A DNA stretch of 64,000 nt, from NCBI GenBank assembly GCA_021770065.1, contig JAETRR010000019.1:1-64000 (forward strand). The letters run 5' to 3'. A program made the position numbers and the translations under genes. The number at the start of each line of letters is the position of its first letter. The stretch's first letter is position 1. Below are positions 18,154 to 25,957 of the stretch, piece by piece. The notes beneath the pieces were generated by a model. The model was not told the origin of the DNA. It searched no databases and was given only the letters and a program-made list of their open reading frames with translations. The DNA is from Lachnoclostridium sp. (GTDB taxonomy: Bacteria > Bacillota > Clostridia > Lachnospirales > Lachnospiraceae).

Positions 18154-19131
18154 TCACATATAAAAACCATCCATCTCATAATAAGCAAAATTCTCCCGCC
18201 TGTCCAGGCGCCCCAGCACGGAGACAATGGGAACATTGCTTTCCAAAACCAGTGAATACTGTCCTTTGGGAATCTGATATCCCGCATCGCCTATGGGATA
18301 ATCCAGGCGGAAACAATTTACCCTTCTTGCTCCTACACGCAGGACACACTGCTCTGGCTCTCTGTCTGTAAAAAGCACCGTAACGCGGACAACTGCTTCC
18401 GTATCCGTACAATTCGTAATTGTTAAGGCCTCATGCCCGAAAGGCTCCTCATTGCCCTGTGGAGGCATATCTCCGTCTGCAAATATCCATACATTTTTCC
18501 CATAATTCATACATCTCTCCTTTTCTGTCTGTCCCTTTATCTCATTGCCGTCCTCGTCTATATAGCGGATCACTCTGCAGGGATTTCCTGCGGCAACGCA
18601 ATTGTCAGGGATGTCATGGGTAACCACGCTTCCTGCTCCAATTACAACATTGCTTCCGATCGTCACTCCCGGAACCACTCTGCAGCCTCCGCCAAACCAG
18701 ACATTATCCCCCACTGTGATTGGATAGGCCCATTCATAAAACTGATTTCGTAGTTTATAGCTGATAGGATGGTGCGCCGTATAAAATCCGCAGTCCGGAC
18801 CGATAAACACGTTATCTCCAAAGGTTATCTTAGCCGGGTCCATAAAGTTGCACCCGTTGTTTGCAAAAAAATTATCTCCTGCCTCAATATTAAATCCAAA
18901 TCCGCAAAATACATTGGGTTCCACATCCGGATTTTTTCCAACCCTTCCAAACAGCTCCCGAATCAGCTCTTCTCTGCGCTTTTTATCGCCCGCCGGCGTC
19001 TGATTATACTCCTGGCAGAGCATTAGCGCCCGGGCTACCAGCTCCTCACGTCCGCGAAAGGAAGCATCATATCTTTCCCCCCGGGCGCATTTCTCAAATT
19101 CTGCCCTGTCGTAATCAATATTGTTTCTCAT
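18154..19131 (-). CDS. Hexapeptide-repeat acetyltransferase fused to an ASRT (sensory rhodopsin transducer) domain
   Basis: 325 residues in two modules. Residues 1-190 are a left-handed beta-helix O-acetyltransferase of the maltose/galactoside type: an N-terminal cap with LCQEYNQT, hexapeptide repeats, the catalytic His in FYTAHHP (about 117-122), and GAGSVVTHDIPDNCVAAGNPCRVIR. Residues 211-325 match the pattern of the Anabaena sensory rhodopsin transducer domain: NVWIFADGD, GHEALTITN, VLFTDREPE, ARRVNCFRLD, then IPKG..SLVLESNVPIVSVLGRLD. ASRT domains are thought to bind small molecules such as sugars. The start codon has no clear Shine-Dalgarno; the gene follows the DapA-like gene by nine bases and may be translationally coupled. 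It ends the operon. Confidence 0.82.
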   Translation of the reverse strand: MRNNIDYDRAEFEKCARGERYDASFRGREELVARALMLCQEYNQTPAGDKKRREELIRELFGRVGKNPDVEPNVFCGFGFNIEAGDNFFANNGCNFMDPAKITFGDNVFIGPDCGFYTAHHPISYKLRNQFYEWAYPITVGDNVWFGGGCRVVPGVTIGSNVVIGAGSVVTHDIPDNCVAAGNPCRVIRYIDEDGNEIKGQTEKERCMNYGKNVWIFADGDMPPQGNEEPFGHEALTITNCTDTEAVVRVTVLFTDREPEQCVLRVGARRVNCFRLDYPIGDAGYQIPKGQYSLVLESNVPIVSVLGRLDRRENFAYYEMDGFYM

Positions 19132-19140
19132 AATTTCTTG

Positions 19141-20046
19141 TCAAAGAGTTATCTGATGTCTCTTCAGCACATCCTTAATAACTTCCATCTCCTCATCCGT
19201 CACGCTGGCTGTCGGCCGCTTCATCCAGCGCCTGCAGGTTCCGGCAAGCTCCATGGCTGCCTTTGTAATGGCAATTACATCCTTATCCACGCAGAAAAAC
19301 AGCTCGTCATAGAAGTCTGCAAATTTCAGATATTTTTCTCTGCATTCCTCAAATCTGCCCTCATTATAATCGTGAAGCATCTCCAGGCAGAGCTTCGGCG
19401 TAATATTGCCGGGAGCTCCCATAATAAAGCCCTGAACACCCAGGCAGATGGCGGGGAAGAATTCAAACTCATCTCCCGATACCATAATGAAATCCAGATC
19501 CTTATCCATCTTATTTATGATCCGCTGGATCTTGTCCGTAGTTGTAGACTGCTTCAGAGCCTGAATATTATCTAATTTCGCAAGACGATTCAGCATCTCA
19601 CCGCTGCAGTGGTGGGGATTCTCCGGGCAGTTATAGATCATAATGGGAAGAGCCGTCTTTTCATTGATATCCTCAAAAAAGCTTTCCAGCTCACTGTCTC
19701 TTAAACTGAAGAATTCCGTCGGTGTTACCAGAGCCATGTCGGCTCCTGCTTCCTTTGCGTCTTCAATGTACATTAAGATGTCGTCTATACAGGAGCCTAC
19801 ACATCCGGCCACAATCAAAGCGTCCGGAGCCTCATCCCGGGTAACGGCCGTGATCTTTTTGCGGTCCTCTCTGTTAATGTACTTTACTTCACCTGTATAT
19901 CCAAGAATAAAAAGGGACTCCATTCCGGCATCCAGGCACCGGCGCACAAGGGCGCGGTAGGATGTCTCATCAAAACTTCCGTCCTCATTCCATGCGGAAA
20001 GAACGGCTGGTGTAACAGTCTTTAATCTTTCAAGCGTTGCGTTCAT
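19141..20046 (-). CDS. DapA/N-acetylneuraminate lyase-family class I aldolase/deaminase
   Basis: The 301-residue (beta/alpha)8 Schiff-base enzyme has the substrate loop LGYTGEVKYINREDR in place of the usual GTTGE, the catalytic tyrosine in MIYNCPEN and the Schiff-base lysine in ALKQSTT, so it should be active. Family members include dihydrodipicolinate synthase, neuraminate lyase, keto-deoxy-sugar-acid aldolases and the pyrroline-hydroxycarboxylate deaminase of the hydroxyproline pathway. Beside a racemase/epimerase and a D-imino-acid-type dehydrogenase the last is attractive, but a sugar-acid lyase is equally possible. I start at the ATG at 20046; its GGAG lies at the edge of the structured repeat upstream. 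Confidence 0.85.
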   Translation of the reverse strand: MNATLERLKTVTPAVLSAWNEDGSFDETSYRALVRRCLDAGMESLFILGYTGEVKYINREDRKKITAVTRDEAPDALIVAGCVGSCIDDILMYIEDAKEAGADMALVTPTEFFSLRDSELESFFEDINEKTALPIMIYNCPENPHHCSGEMLNRLAKLDNIQALKQSTTTDKIQRIINKMDKDLDFIMVSGDEFEFFPAICLGVQGFIMGAPGNITPKLCLEMLHDYNEGRFEECREKYLKFADFYDELFFCVDKDVIAITKAAMELAGTCRRWMKRPTASVTDEEMEVIKDVLKRHQITL

Positions 20047-20057
20047 TTTTTTCTCCA

Positions 20058-20298
20058 TTCCAGTTCCGCAGTACCCAGTCTGTACACCCGGATATAGAAG
20101 GATTTCCGGCCGCAAAAACATGCGTCCGTAAATCCTTCTGTGCACAGCCTGGGTACTGCTGTTAAAACATATTCCAGTTCCGTAAAATCCCTCCCAGTAC
20201 ACCTTCACCTAAATCAATTTCCAGTCACAAAAAACGTGCCTGTAAATTGATTTGTGCACTCTGAGGCATATTACTGTTTCCAGTTCCGTAATATCCCT
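20058..20298 (-). repeat. Two hairpin repeats plus a half copy, same family as 10891-11106
   Basis: Units begin TTCCAGTTCCG at 20058, 20172 and (truncated) 20278. In unit 20058 the outer stem is GCAGTACCCAG with CTGGGTACTGC and CTGTACAC with GTGCACAG; the inner stem is AGAAGGATTT with AAATCCTTCT, CGG with CCG, CGCA with TGCG. In unit 20172 the inner stem is AAATCAATTT with AAATTGATTT, CAG with CTG, CAC with GTG. The A-C mismatch in the outer stem and the mismatches between inner blocks sit where they do in the lpd copies while the paired bases differ. Confidence 0.9.
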
Positions 20299-20309
20299 AT
20301 TTTTTTAAG

Positions 20310-21485
20310 TTATACTTCCTTCTCAAGCCTTGCGTCCATCTCCGGTGACAGGGGTTCGTAGCCGGTCTCCGTAATCAGATAGCCGGTCTCAACGCGCACG
20401 CCATGGTGCTTCGGATGTCCGAAAATACTGATATCAATAGATACAATCGAGCCGGGCTGCAGAACATCCGTACCATTGGGGCCGAAGAAAGGCCGCTCCG
20501 CTTCCATCAGTCCAAGACCGTGAACAAAGGGGCACACAATGTATTTTGTCCAGCCATGCTTCTCGTAAATCTTTGCGCCGATGGGATCCAGGGTCTTTCC
20601 TGTCTGTCCGGGTCTTAAAGCATCACGCGTCTTGCGGAACACCTCGCGGATTACATTCACGCAGTCCTTCTGCTCCTGTGTATACTCTCCCGATACGGGA
20701 AGGGTATCTCCCATAACGCCTGCATATCCGTTGTATCTGGGTGCGATGCCCACAAGCACCATATCGCCTGCCTGCATCGGTGTATTTGATGCCACAGGGG
20801 CAACTGCATTGCTCATAACGCCGGACCCGACCATAGTCTGGAACGCAAAATTATTGGCATTTCTGGAACGACAGGCATACTCTCCCGCTGCCGCAACCTC
20901 GATCTCTGTTGCGCCCGGTTTTACCTTTTTCTCCATTGCAAGCAGGGCCTCATAGGTCATGCCGAAGGCCGTCCGGATATTCTCTACCTCCCAGGGGCTC
21001 TTGAAATAACGGAGATAATCATATTCATCGGTAATGTCCACAAACTCCGCTCCCTTAAATCCTTCCTGAAGGAGCACATAAATGGAATGCGGAAAGTAGA
21101 AAGAGCCTACAATGCCGATTCTGTTAATATGTATTCCCTTATCCTGAAGGATTTTATTCAGATCATCAAAGCCGATAATCGTAGCGTTGGGATACTCCTC
21201 CTCCGGCACCATAAAAGGAGTAAAACAGTAATTCTCCGTGATAGCACTTGCATACTTTGCAAAGGGCGCGGACTCCGGTCCTCCGAGCAGGATGGGATCC
21301 GCTTCATTTGCAAATACCATAACCGCTTCCTTCTCAAACTGAGGGCACCAGCCGGTCAGATACCAGCCGTCCGCCACATTCAGCTCATCATAATAAATAA
21401 TTGCACAGTCCAGATTCTTCTCCTTAAGAATCCCTCTCACCTTTTCAACTCTTCGTTTTGTTTCCTCAAGATTGTAATAAGCCAT
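20310..21485 (-). CDS. M24 (aminopeptidase P/creatinase)-family protein, metal site incomplete
   Basis: The 391 residues have an N-terminal creatinase-type domain (1-160) and a C-terminal pita-bread domain. Metal-dependent M24 peptidases need Asp, Asp, His, Glu, Glu. Here the first Asp position (usual VxIDxG) reads VLVGIA (Gly246), the second (usual Y..D.TR) reads YAGVMGDT, the His remains in FVHGLGL (His322), the first Glu is Asp351 (VSIDIS) and the last Glu is present (GVRVETG, Glu366). Creatinase and ectoine hydrolase are metal-free members of this superfamily, so a non-peptidase C-N hydrolase is plausible. GGAGG precedes the ATG. It sits between a flavoenzyme and the DapA-family gene. Confidence 0.82.
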   Translation of the reverse strand: MAYYNLEETKRRVEKVRGILKEKNLDCAIIYYDELNVADGWYLTGWCPQFEKEAVMVFANEADPILLGGPESAPFAKYASAITENYCFTPFMVPEEEYPNATIIGFDDLNKILQDKGIHINRIGIVGSFYFPHSIYVLLQEGFKGAEFVDITDEYDYLRYFKSPWEVENIRTAFGMTYEALLAMEKKVKPGATEIEVAAAGEYACRSRNANNFAFQTMVGSGVMSNAVAPVASNTPMQAGDMVLVGIAPRYNGYAGVMGDTLPVSGEYTQEQKDCVNVIREVFRKTRDALRPGQTGKTLDPIGAKIYEKHGWTKYIVCPFVHGLGLMEAERPFFGPNGTDVLQPGSIVSIDISIFGHPKHHGVRVETGYLITETGYEPLSPEMDARLEKEV

Positions 21486-21527
21486 TTCCTTCCTCCTATT
21501 TCTAGTCGCTGCGCGACAGCACTAAAG

Positions 21528-21619
21528 GGTAAAGTCGCTTCGGCACACAGGTATTGAGAGAAACTTTCATTCGAAGGGCACTCATGAAAGTTCCTCTCGT
21601 GCGCCTTCCCGACTTTACC
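21528..21619. other. 92-base long hairpin between flavoprotein and M24 genes
   Basis: GGTAAAGTCG (21528-21537) pairs with CGACTTTACC (21610-21619); an inner 15-bp arm (21556-21570 with 21584-21598, one mismatch) is nested inside, with further GGCACAC/GTGCGCC pairing between them. It lies in the 187-base gap inside the operon and may act as an intercistronic RNA structure or partial terminator. Confidence 0.7.
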
Positions 21620-21672
21620 GTCCAGCAATAATATTTCTAATAAACACTTGACATTTCTTAGCTGGACAATAA

Positions 21673-22839
21673 TTAATTATTAAATCTATATAAATTGTAT
21701 CGATCCATGTTTACATCCGCAGCCTCTCCCAAAATCATCTGAGCGATCAGCTTTCCGGATAATGGACCATAAGCGATACCGCTTCCACAGTGGCCGGAGC
21801 AGACATAGAAGCCTGGAACGGCGGTCTTTGAGATGATCGGCTCGTGATCCGGAGACCAGGGCCTTAAGCCCGCATAGGTACGAATGATATTTACATCCGC
21901 AATCATGGGGTAGAATCGAATCGCACGTTTTGCCATGGCACGGGTCACCTCAAAATTTGTGCCTGTATCGGTTCCCGGGTATTTACTGAAGCCAATCAGG
22001 GAATTATCTGCCCCCGTAGGTTCCGTGAGAAATCCAATGCCGTATTTTTGACGCACCGCATCTTCTCCGTCAAGCTTCATATCATTTCGCAGGAAATTAT
22101 AGCCGATCTCGCATACATAACGGTTGGACACCTTCACATCCGATTCCGCAACCAGAATATCGCCCTTCATCATGGTAACCGGAATGTCAACTCCCACCAT
22201 TTTTCCGATGCCCGGCGACCAGACACCGGCTGCATCAATGACATTTTTCGTGAGAATATCGCCCTTATCTGTAAGCACTTTTCCTACTGACCCGTCCGGA
22301 TTCCGTTCAATCCCTGTCACCCTGGTAAATCTCTGGATTTCACCGCCCAGCTTTTCCACCTTCTTACCCAGTGCAAATCCAAACAGAATGGGACTTAAGG
22401 AACCGCCTTCCGTAAACTCAATTGCCCCGTAAATGTCAGGTGCCAGATGAGGCTCCGCTTCATGGAGCTCGCGGCTGTCAACCATGCGGCACTTTACTCC
22501 GTCCTCCTGCTTTTCTCTGCACTGCTTCTTAGCCTGTTCAAACTGCTCCTCATCCTCCGCAAGTGTAAACATTCCGTTTTCAATCCAGTCCACATCTTCA
22601 TCCAGCTCATTTTTAACCAGATTTTCCACTTCGCTTACTGCAAGCCTCATCGTCTGTGTAATCTCCCCGGGAGCAGTATCACAGATATAGTTGTTTCCGT
22701 CACATCTGGCAGAGGTTCCGGCAACCAGGTCTCCTGCCTCAACAAGGACTACGCTAAGCCCCCGTTTTGCAAGCCAATACGCATTGGAGAGGCCGATAAT
22801 GCCTCCGCCTATTACAACAGCATCTACACTTTTACTCAT
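21673..22839 (-). CDS. FAD-dependent D-amino/imino-acid dehydrogenase, beta subunit type
   Basis: The 388-residue flavoprotein belongs to the DAO/glycine-sarcosine oxidase family. The FAD site VVIGGGIIGLSNAYWLAKRG lies at the N-terminus; GDLVAGTSARCDGNN, an LRPWSPDHEPII segment and GHCGSGIAYGPLSGKLIA near the C-terminus are typical of the catalytic beta subunit of multi-component dehydrogenases for D-hydroxyproline, L-proline, opines and cyanide-forming glycine oxidation. It is the fourth gene of a compact block with alpha, gamma and ferredoxin-like partners (gap of three bases to the last). The secondary-amine substrate is not determined by sequence alone. Confidence 0.85.
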   Translation of the reverse strand: MSKSVDAVVIGGGIIGLSNAYWLAKRGLSVVLVEAGDLVAGTSARCDGNNYICDTAPGEITQTMRLAVSEVENLVKNELDEDVDWIENGMFTLAEDEEQFEQAKKQCREKQEDGVKCRMVDSRELHEAEPHLAPDIYGAIEFTEGGSLSPILFGFALGKKVEKLGGEIQRFTRVTGIERNPDGSVGKVLTDKGDILTKNVIDAAGVWSPGIGKMVGVDIPVTMMKGDILVAESDVKVSNRYVCEIGYNFLRNDMKLDGEDAVRQKYGIGFLTEPTGADNSLIGFSKYPGTDTGTNFEVTRAMAKRAIRFYPMIADVNIIRTYAGLRPWSPDHEPIISKTAVPGFYVCSGHCGSGIAYGPLSGKLIAQMILGEAADVNMDRYNLYRFNN

Positions 22840-22842
22840 AGC

Positions 22843-23649
22843 TCACTCCTTATACACGCCAAATGAAACAGGCTTAATCGGCATACGGGCCGTATCCGGT
22901 TTGATCTCATCCGCCTTCATGCCGGTCTGGCTTCCCAGAATCCGGGAGACAAGCTTGGAGCATGTTCTGCCCTGGCAGAGCCCCATGCCCGCCCTGGTAC
23001 GCTTCTTAATTCCTTCCACCGTTGCAGCGCCTTCTGCAATTGCTTTTTTAATATCGCCTGCCGTTACCTCTTCACAGCGGCACACAACCAGGTCATCCGG
23101 TACGGCACTCCAGTCGTCAATCTTCAAAAGCTCTGCCTTCTCATCCTCTTCGGAGAGATTCAGGCGCCGGATGCTTCGGATGTCGTCGCTTAATTCCTTT
23201 GGAACCTCAATGGTCACAATCGGCGTACTGTCATTTGCCGGCGCATTATTGACTCTCAAAACCCTGGCATCACACACATACTGCCCCGCTCTGTCAACAG
23301 CCTTAACCGTATCTCCCTTTTCCGGAAGCGGCAGGTATTCAAAGGGAAAACTCACTGTCGCCATATCTTTTGACTTATCGACCACAAAGATGGCCAGTCC
23401 GGGACATTTTGTAATGCAGACACCACAGCCTACGCATTTGCTTTCATCCAATACCGGAAGATTGGTAATCGGGTCTCCAACTGTAATTGCACCGAATCTG
23501 CAGGCTGTTTCACAGGGATTACACGGAATATTCTGACAGCATTCAATCACTGCTGTCGGACCTTTTGCCAGCCGTTCTTCCGAAGGATATCTTCCCGCCT
23601 CTCTTAGCTCAGCGGAATTTAAAAACCCTGTTTTTGTAATATCACTCAT
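22843..23649 (-). CDS. Ferredoxin / BFD-type [2Fe-2S] protein of the dehydrogenase complex
   Basis: 268 residues. The N-terminal half has Fe-S cysteine clusters (CCQNIPCNPCETAC and CVGCGVCITKC). The C-terminal half has a BFD-like [2Fe-2S] domain with VCRCEEVTAGDIKKAI and GLCQGRTC. BFD-like modules are often fused to the alpha subunit in related dehydrogenases; here they form a separate electron-transfer protein with a ferredoxin part. The gene overlaps the end of the alpha gene by eight bases, showing tight coupling. It likely passes electrons from the flavins to a cellular ferredoxin or quinone. Confidence 0.85.
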   Translation of the reverse strand: MSDITKTGFLNSAELREAGRYPSEERLAKGPTAVIECCQNIPCNPCETACRFGAITVGDPITNLPVLDESKCVGCGVCITKCPGLAIFVVDKSKDMATVSFPFEYLPLPEKGDTVKAVDRAGQYVCDARVLRVNNAPANDSTPIVTIEVPKELSDDIRSIRRLNLSEEDEKAELLKIDDWSAVPDDLVVCRCEEVTAGDIKKAIAEGAATVEGIKKRTRAGMGLCQGRTCSKLVSRILGSQTGMKADEIKPDTARMPIKPVSFGVYKE

Positions 23650-24760
23650 GCTTTTTTCCCTCCGCTACAATTCTGTCCTTTGCATTCTGCCTTCTCTCGC
23701 CAAACGGCCCCAGACGCAGTGCCTTCAAGCGCTCTGCAATTTCCTGCTTTCTTTCTGCCGCCTCTTCCTCCGTCAGATATCCCAGATCGTAAGCCATGGA
23801 AACGCCTGCCATCCGGCCTTCATCCATTGCCGTGCTGGCCTCCTCGACACCTGCCGTATCGCCCGCTGCAAAAACGCCCTTTACATTGGTTTCCATGTTT
23901 TCATCATGGATGGGCATCCATCCCCCAAGTTCCGGGATAAAGCCGTTTTTAACGCCGAGGAGTGTACTGAGCTTAATCTGAGGCCTTAGTCCCGTAGCAA
24001 TACAGATGGTATCGCAGTCAATTCTTTTCTCGGTTCCTTCTATAGGCTGGAAACGCTCGTCAAGCTGTACAATCACGGCAGAAGAAACCTCTTCGCTCCC
24101 CTCACCGGCATCTGCATGCAGAACCGTATGAGAAAGATACACGGGAACTCCCGCTCTTCTGATCTTCCCGGCATGTACACAGTAGCCGCCAATCTTCGGT
24201 GCAGCCTCTACAATACCTACGACATCGGCCCCGGCCTGCATAAGCTGATAGCTGACAATCAGTCCTACATTTCCGGACCCCACCATTAAGATCTTTCTGC
24301 CCGGAAGAACCCTCCGCACATTCACCATCGTCTGGGCTGCTCCGGCTCCCATGACACCGGGAAGTGTCCATCCGTCAAAGTTGACTGCATTCTCGGCGCC
24401 GCCGCAGGCCACAAGAATCTTCTCTGCTTCTACTACAATTGTCTCGGATATCCCGTCCTCATTTTTTCTTACCAAAGCAACCTGCCTGTCACCCACAACG
24501 CCCACAGCAGTAGTATTGAGCCAGAATTCCACGCCCGCCTCTTTTGTCTGCTCAAGAAGCTGCTGGCCGATATGAATTCCCCTGGTTCCTGCTTTGTGCT
24601 TTGCCGACCCGAAAAACTTGTGAATCTGCTTAAAGAGCTGGCCGCCGGGAGTATCATTTTCATCCACCAGAAGCACTTCGGCGCCTGTCCTGGCCGCTTC
24701 AATCGAAGCCGCCAGGCCTGCCGGACCTGCACCAATGATTAAAATCTCTCTTTTTTCCAT
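23642..24760 (-). CDS. FAD/NAD(P)-binding alpha subunit of the dehydrogenase complex
   Basis: The 372-residue pyridine-nucleotide-disulfide-type flavoprotein has the FAD motif IIGAGPAGLAASIEAARTG at the start, GGQLFKQIHKFF, a second nucleotide site MVGSGNVGLIVSYQL, CIATGLRP and GVFAAGDTAGVEEAS. This is the alpha subunit architecture of HcnB/OoxA/D-hydroxyproline dehydrogenase relatives, but without the C-terminal BFD domain, which is encoded by the next gene. Start is the ATG at 24760, whose first base is the last base of the preceding gamma stop (TGATG), indicating coupled translation. Confidence 0.87.
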   Translation of the reverse strand: MEKREILIIGAGPAGLAASIEAARTGAEVLLVDENDTPGGQLFKQIHKFFGSAKHKAGTRGIHIGQQLLEQTKEAGVEFWLNTTAVGVVGDRQVALVRKNEDGISETIVVEAEKILVACGGAENAVNFDGWTLPGVMGAGAAQTMVNVRRVLPGRKILMVGSGNVGLIVSYQLMQAGADVVGIVEAAPKIGGYCVHAGKIRRAGVPVYLSHTVLHADAGEGSEEVSSAVIVQLDERFQPIEGTEKRIDCDTICIATGLRPQIKLSTLLGVKNGFIPELGGWMPIHDENMETNVKGVFAAGDTAGVEEASTAMDEGRMAGVSMAYDLGYLTEEEAAERKQEIAERLKALRLGPFGERRQNAKDRIVAEGKKHE

Positions 24761-25068
24761 CACTCCTGCTCCTCCGTTCGATTCTGCGTTTCAATCACCA
24801 TTCCGTCCTCCACGGGAGTGATACAGGTGCGCACGTTTCTCTGGCCGTTTACCACCATAACACAGTCCGTGCACTGGCCTATTCCGCAGAAAATACCTCT
24901 TGCAGCATGATTTTTGTGGGTATATCTGTTTACCCGGATACCTTTTTCAAGAAGTGCAGCCGCAATCATCTGTCCCTTTTCAACCTTGATCGGTACCCCG
25001 TCAAGCGTGACCGTTACCTCTTCGACTTCGGGCGCATCGCCCAGAATCGGATGTTTTTTTATGCTCAT
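24760..25068 (-). CDS. (2Fe-2S)-binding gamma subunit of the dehydrogenase complex
   Basis: 102 residues with a ferredoxin-like beta-grasp fold: VTVTLDGVPIKVEKGQMIAAALLEKG, then GIFCGIGQCTDCVMVVNG and a later Cys in VRTCITPV, giving the four-cysteine [2Fe-2S] pattern. This matches the small HcnA-type gamma subunit of heteromeric D-hydroxyproline/opine/glycine dehydrogenases. GGAGG precedes the ATG. It is the first of four dehydrogenase genes, 31 bases downstream of the SDR gene. Confidence 0.87.
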   Translation of the reverse strand: MSIKKHPILGDAPEVEEVTVTLDGVPIKVEKGQMIAAALLEKGIRVNRYTHKNHAARGIFCGIGQCTDCVMVVNGQRNVRTCITPVEDGMVIETQNRTEEQE

Positions 25069-25099
25069 CGATTGCCTCCTGATAAATAAACCTTACATA

Positions 25100-25882
25100 T
25101 TAATTTTTGCCTGTGCAGCAAGTCATTCCGCCGTCAACAATCAGAGATGCTCCGTTGAGATAATCCACTTCATCACTGGCTGCAAACAATACGGTTTTGG
25201 CAATTTCCTCCGAGGTGCCGATCCGTCCGTTTAATTCTTTTGCAAGAAATGCTTTCTTTCCTGCAACAGGGTCCGGCATTGCCTGGAATCTCTTTTCCAT
25301 GGAAGGAGTATCAACGGTTCCCGGGCATACACAGTTGATTCTCACATTTGTCCCTGCCAGTTCCGCCGCAATGGATTTGCACATAATTACAAGAGCTCCC
25401 TTAGAAGTAGAATAAGCCATCCGGTTACCCACGCCCATGATGCCTGCCGTAGATGCGATCACTACAATGGAGCCGTGTCCCTGTTCCACCATCTTTCTTG
25501 CCGCGATCTGAGAAGCAAACATAGGAGCTTTTACATTAATTGCCATAGTCCTGTCAAAGTCTTCTTCTGTAATTGTATCCAGGGAGTTGACCTGGACAAT
25601 ACCTGCCACATTTACGAGGACATCAATGGTTCCATAAGTCTCGATAGTCTCCTCAACGAATTTCTTTGCAAATTCCGTTTTGGAAAGATCGCCATATACA
25701 CATTTGTACTCTGCACCGATCTCTTTCATTTTTCCAACGGTTTCCGCCATATGCTTCTCGGATAAATCCACCATCACAACTGCTTTTGCACCCGACTCCG
25801 CGAGCATCAGAGAGATCGCCTGTCCCATTCCGGCACCTGCACCTGTAACCGCGCAGATCTTTCCTGTAAAATCAAACTTCAT
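25100..25882 (-). CDS. Short-chain dehydrogenase/reductase
   Basis: The 260-residue classical SDR has the cofactor motif TGAGAGMGQ near residue 14, NVAG, the catalytic YSTSK with upstream serine in IVVIASTAG, and a C-terminal YLNGASLIVDGG that is typical of this family. An Asp after the second strand (MVDLSEKH) suggests NAD(H) preference. GGAGG precedes the ATG. It follows the TIM-barrel isomerase and precedes the dehydrogenase subunits, so it likely oxidises or reduces a hydroxyl group in the same pathway; the substrate is unknown. Confidence 0.88.
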   Translation of the reverse strand: MKFDFTGKICAVTGAGAGMGQAISLMLAESGAKAVVMVDLSEKHMAETVGKMKEIGAEYKCVYGDLSKTEFAKKFVEETIETYGTIDVLVNVAGIVQVNSLDTITEEDFDRTMAINVKAPMFASQIAARKMVEQGHGSIVVIASTAGIMGVGNRMAYSTSKGALVIMCKSIAAELAGTNVRINCVCPGTVDTPSMEKRFQAMPDPVAGKKAFLAKELNGRIGTSEEIAKTVLFAASDEVDYLNGASLIVDGGMTCCTGKN

Positions 25883-25957
25883 AGTTTGTTCCTCCTTTAT
25901 ATAAATTAAAATAGTACCTGCTTCACTTAATAACAGCGCCTAACAAGCCTGTATTTT

